The notes under the pieces were generated by a model. The model made no database searches. It had not been told where the DNA came from and was given only the letters and a program-made list of their open reading frames with translations. From Symsagittifera roscoffensis (Eukaryota; Xenacoelomorpha; Acoela; Convolutidae), in NCBI RefSeq assembly GCF_963678635.1, contig NC_087063.1, positions 42,918,759 to 42,982,758 on the forward strand: DNA of 64,000 bases, written 5' to 3'. Position numbers and translations under genes: made by a program. The first letter of the stretch is position 1, and every line of letters starts with the position of its first letter. Positions 56,387-64,000 of this stretch are shown here, piece by piece.

Positions 56387-59145
56387 AAGCGAGGAACTCC
56401 GCGAGTGGGCACCTGATGGCTTGGAGCGAGAAGCGAGCCATGCAGGAATATCTGAAAGAGCTTACGGAGAATTCAAACTTAAATCGAAAAGAATACGGCA
56501 CGGTAATGTCCTCTGAAGAGAACGAGATCGGATTGGAAAAACTACTAGAAATTTCTTGGAGAGCGGCCCTCCAGAGATACTTCGACGAGACGATGCATGC
56601 ACCTGCGACGGTGGCAGCGTACCTGGCTCATCCCTGCACGAGAACTGATCTGCAAGTACGGTTGGCTTGGTGCTTGATGGGCATCAAGAAGGCGGAATAT
56701 GAAGCCAGTAATGATTCGAAGTCACGGGAACAGGAGCTGGAGTTGATGGAAGCTCTGCGAGCGTTGATTTCGAAAGCCGATTCTGCGAAAGCATGGGCTA
56801 AGCGTAAGGATGCTCTTTGCTTTGTCAGGTTCGTGGTGGATCGTATCCCCACTCCTGTTTTGGGAGAATGTATAAAGATCATTCGGCAAAAGGGAGTTGA
56901 TTGCGAAATAAACTTCCTTAGGGCACTCCTGGAACTATATCAGGATATGCCGTTGACTGTACCAAATAAGGAGTCGAATGACATGGAGAGCTATCGCAAG
57001 TTGAAAGAAGTGAGAAGATATTCCAACAAAGAATTGAAGGTGAACCGGGAGTTGATTGAAGCAGTCAAGGGACAAAAGGTCTTTGCAACACTAGGAAAAC
57101 TGAAGTCGTTCCAATATGTGTCTGGCATACCGGGGATGGCGTATAATCCCTTCGTGAATGAAGAAGCCAGGGAAGCGTACTTCGACTATGAGCAAGTCAT
57201 AGTACTCAATTTCTGGGTTGAACGGATTAAAGAAACTGGAATGCTGATGGCGGAACAACCCAAGCTGGGAATTATCTTGGAAGAACGAGTGGTCGAACCA
57301 TCGGTTCCCGAGCTAAAGGGGCAAGTGAGTTTTGATTGTGGTTCTTGGGACGGTCCCTTGAAAACCAGTCTAGTAACGATGTGGGAACTCATGAAGCCTT
57401 CTTGGTGTCCTCATCCTAACGCCGGTTTAATCTGGGACATGACGGCGGATATCACGTTAGACCTGGATGATGACGCAAGTTTACATGATCTGGCCATGAT
57501 ACACCATCTGCTGGCCATGAGGTTGACGAAGCGGAAGAGCAAACCATTCACGGAGCTATCCGAGGAAAGTCCATCGAGCAATTGGTTGAAGCAAGGCACA
57601 TGCTTGGCTCAACATAGTGGGATGGAAGGACATGTTTGCAACTTGGGGCACTGCCTGATTACGCTGAGCGAGCAGCATCGACAACTGGCACGATTGTACG
57701 TAAGATTGAGCATGTCGGATAAGAGTGGAATGGAGTTAGTCGCGGATTGTCATGGGGTGACGGATGTAAACTTGACCACAGCCTTGGGGTTTTGTAGCAT
57801 GACGAGTTCGATAGAATCGCTTGAGCGCCTGGAGCGTGCCCATGAGCTAGTGACGTCCCTCAGCGTGGAAGTATTCCCTGGAGCATTGCAGACAGAGCAG
57901 AAGATCGGAGGCTGGCGAGAAGCTCTGGAGAACGAAATGAATCTGAAAGATAGTGAAGCCTATCATAAACCTACTGGTTCAAAATATCTGGTGGGTTCAA
58001 GCTCCGCACCATATTGCAGTAGTAGGTATTCTACACACATGGTGGTGATGGATGCGAGGACACAGCAGGTGTTGATTGACCAACTTTTCTCTGTGCCAAA
58101 GTGCGTGAGGTTGGCCAGAATGTCGGAGAGGTCATATGATTTGTTGGCGAAGATCTTTCGGGCAGTCCCGAAGAGATCTGAAGGCGAGTTGCAAGACGTA
58201 GTGGGTGAAGAGTTCCTGAGATTGAACGAAGGTAATGTGAGAGAATTCCAGAAGCAGAAAGCGAGTGTAGCGTTACCCACTGAATTCCCCACCATAGAAG
58301 AGAAAGACGACTTACACAGAATTCTGATGGAGGTGGATCCGTTGCTGGGAGCCTCAGGGTATCGGACCCGAAGGAACATAGTGAGAACCCATGGGGAGTA
58401 TCCTTGCCACTGCTTGGCGCAGACGTTGTGGTACCCCAAACGCAGGAATCTGATGCTAGTATGGGACGTGGAAGAGTTGTACTCTACGGGATTGCCCGAT
58501 CAGAATCAACAGGTGTCAATCGTGGTGGTTAGTGCCATGCTGGCAGTGAGATGGTTGGAGGCTAACGCAGACACAAGTGAACAGGAGACGGCCGTGCCGA
58601 CTCCTGAACAGCTGAGCAACGTGAAGATGAGTAATGAATTGGATCTTTTCAGAACCACCTGCAAGGTTCTGAGAACACCCAAAGCCATTGAAAGAATATG
58701 GTCAAGGCAAAGATTGATGCCTTGGTTCCGTGCAGTGATGTTATCATGGATGTATGAACGCGCGAAGCGTCACATGTCGAGGAACACGGAAGCCTATCAA
58801 TCTTTCCAGCTAGATATAGGACCGGGAGCCTATAAGAGAGCATTCCTGACGCACAAAAACGCGGTCACCACGGCGGTGAAGCGAGTAGCTGGAGCGCCTT
58901 GTGTAACTGAAGATGAGAAGAAAGAGGTCTTAAGAGCTGACCTAGAAAGAAATGTGAGCCTATGTCTTCACAACAGCTTTTGCAGGAACCGGGAGCAAAA
59001 GGTGAATGTGGACCTGCTACCTTGTTGCAAACCGAGGCTGTTGGAACAGGAGAGTTGGGGCACGGCCCGCAACTCCATGGACATGCTGGAGAAAGTCCTA
59101 GAAGACAGCGAAGCTGAAGATCAGGATGGAGAAGCAATGGAATGA
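56263..59145 (+). CDS. Accessory X4, large unknown protein
   Basis: The frame is open for about 960 codons (920 from 56383) without a stop, the longest in the window. The first ATG lies near 56413. Predicted character: soluble, alpha-helical, with no signal peptide or membrane span. It has scattered Cys/His pairs (CLAQHSGMEGHVCNLGHC near 57600-57652; HGEYPCHCLAQTLWYP near 58390; LCLHNSFCRNRE near 58963) that could hold metal, and a conserved RLMPWF...FQLDI block. I recognise no family. Its C-terminal third has diverged but clear homologues in elements A (13300-14230) and B, many of the differences being conservative, which suggests selection on the protein. It is the last gene before the 3' LTR, the place of env in retroviruses, but has no env features. 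Confidence 0.75.
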   Translation, partial: RLQALANQHGQVETGRTTRRGRVQSSHCAGIGPHGRSSRGLKARNSASGHLMAWSEKRAMQEYLKELTENSNLNRKEYGTVMSSEENEIGLEKLLEISWRAALQRYFDETMHAPATVAAYLAHPCTRTDLQVRLAWCLMGIKKAEYEASNDSKSREQELELMEALRALISKADSAKAWAKRKDALCFVRFVVDRIPTPVLGECIKIIRQKGVDCEINFLRALLELYQDMPLTVPNKESNDMESYRKLKEVRRYSNKELKVNRELIEAVKGQKVFATLGKLKSFQYVSGIPGMAYNPFVNEEAREAYFDYEQVIVLNFWVERIKETGMLMAEQPKLGIILEERVVEPSVPELKGQVSFDCGSWDGPLKTSLVTMWELMKPSWCPHPNAGLIWDMTADITLDLDDDASLHDLAMIHHLLAMRLTKRKSKPFTELSEESPSSNWLKQGTCLAQHSGMEGHVCNLGHCLITLSEQHRQLARLYVRLSMSDKSGMELVADCHGVTDVNLTTALGFCSMTSSIESLERLERAHELVTSLSVEVFPGALQTEQKIGGWREALENEMNLKDSEAYHKPTGSKYLVGSSSAPYCSSRYSTHMVVMDARTQQVLIDQLFSVPKCVRLARMSERSYDLLAKIFRAVPKRSEGELQDVVGEEFLRLNEGNVREFQKQKASVALPTEFPTIEEKDDLHRILMEVDPLLGASGYRTRRNIVRTHGEYPCHCLAQTLWYPKRRNLMLVWDVEELYSTGLPDQNQQVSIVVVSAMLAVRWLEANADTSEQETAVPTPEQLSNVKMSNELDLFRTTCKVLRTPKAIERIWSRQRLMPWFRAVMLSWMYERAKRHMSRNTEAYQSFQLDIGPGAYKRAFLTHKNAVTTAVKRVAGAPCVTEDEKKEVLRADLERNVSLCLHNSFCRNREQKVNVDLLPCCKPRLLEQESWGTARNSMDMLEKVLEDSEAEDQDGEAME

Positions 59146-59915
59146 AGATGATGGAACGAAGAGGACAAGTGAAGACGTGAGCAAGAAAAGAAAGGAAGGA
59201 GAAAAAACTTGATTGTCTTTGTATGTTAAAACTTGAACCAATCAACCAAGTTTTGATTATTGAACTTGTTAAACTTTTTGTTTTGATCTAGTTTGGTCAA
59301 ACCAAACTTTGAAAATTGTTGCAATTGTTAAAATTGTTGAAAGAGAATTTTAGTTATACTACTAATGTATATATATAGAACATAGGTGAGTATATTTACC
59401 TATTTAAACATGACTGAAGTTTTTAACCTGTGTAAGACACAATTTCACTGTGTGGCGACACGGTAAGTTTGAGTAAACTCGCTCGAGAGGGTGAATAACT
59501 CAATAACTTTCCTAGCCACAGAGTTTCTTAGTTTTAATATTGAAAGGACCGCATAAATAACTGATTATACTTGGTGAGTGTTGTTAAGTTAATTTTAACG
59601 GGTGCGTGGCCGTGCCACGTCCCAACTTTTTAAACACAAAGAGCGAAAAAAGTTTTATGGCAAGTGACGTAAGTAGTCAGAAAAGAAATTTTATCTAAGA
59701 CACTCCTTATGGTGCAAATTTTGTGAAAATGTTGAAAGGCAGTGAGATGTAGTACGATGCCATTTGTGATCACGTAGTGAGTTGAGGTGGAGTAGATAAA
59801 TTTCATTTTCTTATGCGATTTGTAAGATTGATTACAGAGAACTGGAACACTACTTGACGATAACCCGGTGTTATGCGATCAATAGGGACATTGATGGGGA
59901 CTTGTCCGGGGAGTA
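59146..59915 (+). other. 3' untranslated region of the giant element
   Basis: No coding frame. GATGCCATTTGTGATCACGTAGTGAG (59757-59782) matches the 3' UTR of elements A and B. The final bases GATGGGGACTTGTCCGGGGAGTA (59893-59915) lie directly before the LTR and form the probable polypurine tract for plus-strand priming. Confidence 0.6.
59893..59915 (+). promoter_or_regulatory. Polypurine tract
   Basis: A G-rich run ending CCGGGGAGTA abuts the 3' LTR. The element A equivalent is TTCGGGGAGTA at the same place. The core TTGTCCGGGGAG also occurs at about 46741 and 49265. Confidence 0.55.
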
Positions 59916-60800
59916 TTTGCCATTCTGCCAGATTGGCAGAGCGCGACCTTCCGGCGGGACAGAAAAAAACGAATAAAGGCCTTATTAACGAAAAAGTATT
60001 GCGAAGGGGGGTAGGAATATTCTAGAATTCTTATTTTTAAAATTTCGATCGCAGAATGAATATTTCTCAGAAATACAAAAAAGACGGCCATTTTGACGAA
60101 AAAGGACGAAAAAACAGTACAACGACAAATATTGTGGAAAACGGTCGCACAAGAGACGAAAAACACGAAGCCTCTTGTCGTGGCAACAACACACGATAAG
60201 ACTCTTAGCAGAGGATATTAGTGGAGAACGAAGCTTCAGTGGGGAAGGAATATTCCACGGAACCCTCCCGTGCCACAAATTGGAAGAGATAAGGACGTTA
60301 TCTTAGGAAGATTACGGGAGCGGAGGCTTGGTCCCCCAGAGACTGTTTTATGTGAAGGGACTATATAAAACTGACTTTGTAGCTACTTGGATGTCGTAAA
60401 ACTCTGAATTAACACCGGTATTATTTGATATTTTAGAATATGAGTAGCTAGAAAGAGGAAAGGGTCAATCCATCTCCAATGGATTTAATATAGAACTGTC
60501 ACACAAAAACATATTAAAATAGGTTGTTCGAGCCGTGTTTTTAATGGCAATCACGTAGTCTGAGGATCCGAGACTCAGCTATGTGGTTGTGTTCGCATGT
60601 AAACGAAAGCTGATCAAAAGTCGTTTGACTGATGGCCTAAAAATAGTAAATTTTTACTTAGCCCTAAACAGACCAGAAAATCAACTGGCAAGGTCGAGAC
60701 GGTGAAAAACGAGTAGGATTAAGGTAACTAACGCCTGCCAGTCGTTAATAGGTACTTTTTCTACGCTCCGTCGCTGTGTAGTATTTGGGCAAATGTTACA
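59916..60800 (+). repeat. 3' LTR of the giant element
   Basis: Aligns with 33515-34406; its first two bases read TT rather than TG. TATA-like TATATAAA at 60362 and the hairpin at 60467-60485 are kept. It ends GCAAATGTTACA, followed by AAATACAGG, which continues the RT of LINE C. Confidence 0.9.
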
Positions 60801-62247
60801 AAATACAGGAATCACTATAAAAGCAGGAGCCCGAGTGCTTGGTTCAGTTACAGGAACAGAATCTGAATGTAAAAAATTACACGAATTTCAACAGAATGAG
60901 CAAATCAAAATTTAAAAAAAATTTAACGAAAACCGCTAAAACCTCCCCTCAAAATGTTTATGCCTGCTATACTAAGGGAGTTCAAGAAAAGCTTTCATTT
61001 CTTGCCAGGACAACGCTCAACACTATGGAAACCTTAGAAATATGTGAAAATTTTATCAAAGAACAATTATTACCTAACCTAGTCGGTAAAGACACTTTAA
61101 ACCCCCAGTTCCGTGAGATATCTTCCTTACCCCTTAAAATGGGCGGACTTAACATCAAGCTGCCATCCGATCATGAAAGCTAACTAGAATGGTCTAAGGA
61201 AACATCACTATTACTGGAATCTCAAGATCCTATTACAGCAGTAACACAGCTAGAAAAAATATGAACGAGAATCAAAAAATTGAAAACTGATAGGACAAAT
61301 AGAAAACAAACAAACCTCCTTTACTCCTTAAATGAAACAGATAAATACGCAATCGATCTGGCCTCTGAAAAAGAGCCTCTAACTGGCTCAATGCTCTACC
61401 ACTGAGCAGATACAACTTCAACCTGAATAAATCAGAGTTCAGAGATGGTATTTACTTAAGATACGGATGGGAACCAACCAAAACCCCACTCACATGTGCA
61501 TGTGGTGCTGATTTTAACTTGACACATGCGCTTCACTGTGCAAAGGGTGGTTACACACACATAACACACAATGAAATTAGAGACACATTCGCCAACCTCA
61601 TGAACGAGCTTCGTCAGCAATTCAATTACAACTGAAGATGAGGCACGACTTGACATTAAGGCAAACAAACTCTGGGGTTCACGATTCAGCCGCGCTTTCT
61701 TTGATGTGAATATTTTCAACCCCTATGCCAAAACATCGCGAAAACTGCATAAGGTTGCATACAAATACCACGAAACGCTGAAGAACTCCAAATATCAGCA
61801 AAGAATTTTAAACGTAGAGCAGAGTAGCTTCTGCCCGCTTATTTTGGATGCAACGGTGGCGCTGCTCCAACAGCCACGCGGACGATGCAGCGATTGGCCG
61901 AAAAACTAAGTGAAAAAAGACAAGAAAGCTACCCAGAATCTATAAACTACATAAGAACTAAAATAAGCTTCGCGCTCCTGAGGAGCTCTATACTTTGTAT
62001 AAGGGGTTGCAGATCGCTACGCAAAGTTCAATTTATCGACAACTCCATAAGCGCTATTGTAGAGGAAGGACGGCTAAGATAAATAAATTAACATTACGAC
62101 GATGCATTTAATGCTGATTCATGGCTTCATTGCTGATATATATGCATTTTTATATCGCTGGTATGGCCCTATCCAGCTTGTGCACTTACCGTAACTAAAC
62201 AGAAGGGCCCATTTTGTAATTTAGTTTTTTAATGAAAACTTTTAACT
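60801..62247 (+). mobile_element. LINE C, 3' part
   Basis: Continuation of LINE C after the insertion. Removing the element and one AAA restores the RT frame (GCA AAT ACA GG). Downstream pieces in several frames: the post-RT domain (ACYTKGVQEKLSFLARTT near 60962-61020, KMGGLNIKLPS near 61137), a C-terminal zinc motif (CACGADFNLTHALHC, GGYTHITHNEIRD, 61495-61585) and a restriction-like nuclease pattern (EARLDIKANKLWG...AFFDVNIFNP, 61638-61727). The 3' end reads AATGAAAACTTTTAACT (62231-62247), like the ends of LINE A and B. Several stops and frame changes mark it as dead. Confidence 0.8.
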
Positions 62248-62318
62248 GAGTTCACCATTGAGGTTAGCTCTTTTTCTATTGATGAAAGACTTCTATTTTT
62301 TATTTTTTTAAACAGAGA

Positions 62319-62385
62319 TAATCAGAAAGTCAAAAGTATCATAGTAACCGAGGTTACAGTCGTCATAGTAACCGAGGTTACAGTC
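62319..62385 (-). repeat. Inverted LINE 3' UTR segment with duplicated palindrome
   Basis: CATAGTAACCGAGGTTACAGTC occurs twice (62340-62361 and 62364-62385); each contains the palindrome GTAACC-GA-GGTTAC. The reverse complement of 62319-62361 matches 19313-19354 in the 3' part of LINE A with about three mismatches. Confidence 0.7.
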
Positions 62386-63227
62386 AAGACTTCTATTGTG
62401 ACAAGACTTCTTTTGTGACTTTCTATTGTGACATAGTTTAAGACTTTATTGTGACTTTGAAACGCTGATAGTTTTGACATTCTGATTATCTCATAAAAAG
62501 TGGAAAAAATTACTTAAAAGGTGCACTTGGGCCTCGTTACCATTTTTTCTACAATAGCAGTTAAAGATGTCCTAATTTCATTAACTACTGTTAGAGGTTA
62601 CTTTCGAAAACTACCTGATTTTTCCTTATTAAGAATAATGAACCTAGTGAAGAGATTTATATAGGTCTTGCTGATTTTTTTGTTGTTTTTTTTTCAGGAA
62701 AAAGTCTTAAAATATGCATAAAAGTATCTAATAATTACAGATGTGCATTCATACATATTGATGCATTTATGAATGCATTTAAGTGTATGTTCACTTTTTG
62801 ACTTCAATTGGAATTCATCTGCGGAAACTGACGTAAATAACACTCTCCATATACGAACATGGAAATGGCGCGAAAAAACGTGAACAATTTCTAGTGTCCA
62901 AAGTGGAATTTAATTTGTATATTTCCGGCGGAATGAAATCTTTACCTGTTGATCCAGTTTTGTCAAGTTGGGTTAATGTTATCGATAAAGCGGCATATTT
63001 TTTTTCTTATAAATCGTTCTAGAAATTCAAACAGCTCAAAGGGCATTTATTTTTTTCTTTGAAATTCGAAAGTTGAGATTTTTTTAAACTAAGTCAGTTG
63101 TTTTTGTTTACTTGCGTTCGTTACTCTTTTCCAATCGTCGAGTGAATATGTTTATACTATTATTGTGACTGTCGTAAAAAGAAGACTTAAAAGATGCCCT
63201 GTCATGAAATAGTCTTATTTTGTTTTC

Positions 63228-63229
63228 AG
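63228..63229 (+). promoter_or_regulatory. Splice acceptor of the ATP synthase epsilon gene
   Basis: A T-rich tract followed by TTTTCAG lies 29 bases before the start codon. A 5' UTR intron (or trans-splice) acceptor is the simplest reading. Confidence 0.5.
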
Positions 63230-63258
63230 TTTTGATTTGTAAAACCTATCAAGAAAGA

Positions 63259-63429
63259 ATGACTTACGCGTGGAGACAAGCTGGGCTTTCGTACATAAAG
63301 TACAGCAATGTTGCTGGTGCAGCATTGCGTAGAGCACTTAAACCCGAAATTAGAGATAAAGCAGAAAAGCGAGCTGAGATAGTCTGCAAGCCAACACTAT
63401 GGGAGAATGGGAAACCGATCAAGAAATAG
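63259..63429 (+). CDS. ATP5F1E: ATP synthase F1 subunit epsilon, mitochondrial
   Basis: This is the small epsilon subunit of the mitochondrial F1Fo ATP synthase central stalk, bound to the gamma and delta subunits in the matrix. The 56-residue product begins MTYAWRQAGLSYIKYSN; the WRQAGLSYI-x-YS signature is diagnostic for the family. The C-terminus reads LWENGKPIKK, like the longer tail of insect forms (Drosophila stunted). The start is taken at the ATG in AAAGAATGA; the open frame upstream (to 63220) crosses the splice acceptor and is untranslated. The length is normal (about 50-61 residues) and the reading frame intact. It lies 1 kb beyond the transposon cluster. The symbol is the vertebrate name of the family. 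Confidence 0.88.
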   Translation: MTYAWRQAGLSYIKYSNVAGAALRRALKPEIRDKAEKRAEIVCKPTLWENGKPIKK

Positions 63430-63482
63430 ATGATTCACAATGTAACTTACTTTTGACCTTACTAATCCAGTTTGAACACTTG

Positions 63483-63528
63483 AATAAACCAGAGGACTTT
63501 ACTCGTTTGTAAATTTAAATACAATAAA
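63483..63528 (+). terminator. Polyadenylation signals of the ATP synthase epsilon gene
   Basis: Two AATAAA hexamers (63483-63488 and 63523-63528) lie 54 and 94 bases after the stop codon, in the expected range for a short 3' UTR. Confidence 0.6.
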
Positions 63529-64000
63529 TTACTGGATTACAAGGTTTTTGTTCGATTACTCGGCTTATGACGCTTGGAATTAACAAGCGTTATCAAACTG
63601 GAGCTTATGAATTTTTTCGGATTAATAGCTTGTCAAGCAAATCTTTTCGCTCCATAGTAAGTTCACATTCATCGAGTTATTTTTTTTACACATGCGAGCT
63701 TTAGCGAGCGTATTGTAATAGTACGGTTATTCTTTTTTTCCAAGCTAAGTCGCAAATATTGGTGCTTCCGTTGGTGGCAACTTTACGGCTTTTTGAGAGC
63801 ATGTGCTTTGACAGTCGGTTAGTACTAAGTTAACACAGTTGATGCATTTTTAATTAATCAAATGAACCAAAAAAATATTATTTGTTTGAAACGTCCTAAC
63901 AATAATAAAAACTTCGTTTCAGAAATTTTCTAACTCAATAAATCTCGCATTTTCTTGAAATGCATAATTTATATGTAATCTGGCTTTCCAATGTGTTATA
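63529..64000. other. AT-rich right flank, no gene seen
   Basis: No frame, RNA or repeat is recognised. Probably host intergenic sequence. Confidence 0.5.

Larger units (their letters stand above)
33515..60800 (+). mobile_element. Giant Ty3/Gypsy-like LTR retrotransposon with accessory genes
   Basis: Both LTRs, gag, protease, RT, RNase H, integrase, a macrodomain and about 9 kb of further ORFs lie in one orientation. The order protease-RT-RNase H-integrase places it with Ty3/Gypsy (Metaviridae-like) elements. At 27.3 kb it is far above the usual 5-10 kb, although about 4.8 kb is extra copies of a gag segment. It sits inside the RT gene of LINE C. Its LTRs differ at roughly 28 positions plus one 8-bp indel (counted by eye), so it is fairly young. 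Stops and frame changes in gag, pol and accessory genes mean this copy as read is unlikely to be autonomous. Giant Ty3/Gypsy elements are known elsewhere (plant Ogre, planarian Burro). Confidence 0.92.
62248..63229. other. Host-like AT-rich DNA upstream of the ATP synthase gene
   Basis: No gene is seen. It contains the short inverted LINE-like segment and palindromic repeat listed separately. The region just before 63229 ends TTTTGTTTTCAG, a good splice acceptor, so at least part of this stretch should be an intron or promoter of the next gene. I could not pick the upstream exon. Confidence 0.5.

Noticed and set aside
50356-59145. Accessory ORFs as a retroviral envelope gene
   Set aside because: I see no signal peptide, no membrane anchor, no furin-like site and no ectodomain cysteine pattern; the recognised domain is a hydrolase.

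Overview
The window looks like nuclear DNA of an invertebrate animal and consists almost entirely of transposable elements. The only ordinary host gene I can support is a complete 56-codon ATP synthase epsilon subunit near the right edge (63259-63429); its sequence is most like arthropod versions, but the species is not resolved. The host flanks are AT-rich, while the large element in the middle is visibly richer in GC. I saw no rRNA, tRNA or CRISPR.

Layout. Positions 1-4042 hold decayed non-LTR retrotransposon pieces: two sense-strand 3' tails flanking an antisense reverse transcriptase. Positions 4043-15792 are an old, heavily deleted Ty3/Gypsy-like element ('element A': 5' LTR, leader with a GGAAGGGTCC minisatellite, broken gag, protease remnant, integrase without its catalytic core, a remnant of a large accessory protein, 3' LTR). 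Next to it is a PHD-finger/RT/nuclease LINE with a 25-bp target-site duplication (LINE A, 16032-19475). An 11.4-kb segment from inside gag A to past LINE A (8371-19792) is tandemly duplicated as 19793-31198 (element B without 5' LTR, plus LINE B). A third LINE (LINE C; SGNH-like domain, PHD, RT, nuclease) starts near 31.2 kb and is split by a giant LTR element; its 3' half resumes at 60801 and ends near 62247.

The giant element (33515-60800, 27.3 kb; about 22.5 kb if one copy of a triplicated gag block is counted) is the most interesting object. Between LTRs that differ by about 3% (counted by eye) it carries gag (a 2.39-kb segment present three times in tandem), protease, RT, RNase H, an acidic linker, integrase with a GPY/F-like tail, a macrodomain, and then about 9 kb of accessory ORFs: a coiled-coil/basic protein, an SGNH (GDSL) hydrolase with its catalytic residues present, a second SGNH-like protein lacking them, and two large proteins (about 570 and 960 codons of open frame) that I do not recognise. 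A diverged remnant of the last accessory protein in elements A and B shows that the accessory block is an old part of this lineage.

How the parts fit. Gag, protease, RT, RNase H and integrase form a normal Ty3/Gypsy replication set. The macrodomain (ADP-ribose handling) and SGNH hydrolase (ester cleavage) are plausible modifiers of host or element macromolecules. The role of the remaining accessory proteins is unknown. The element carries several in-frame stops and frame changes, nearly all of which step by -1. That could reflect decay, consensus errors or, less likely, recoding, so the copy as read is probably not autonomous.
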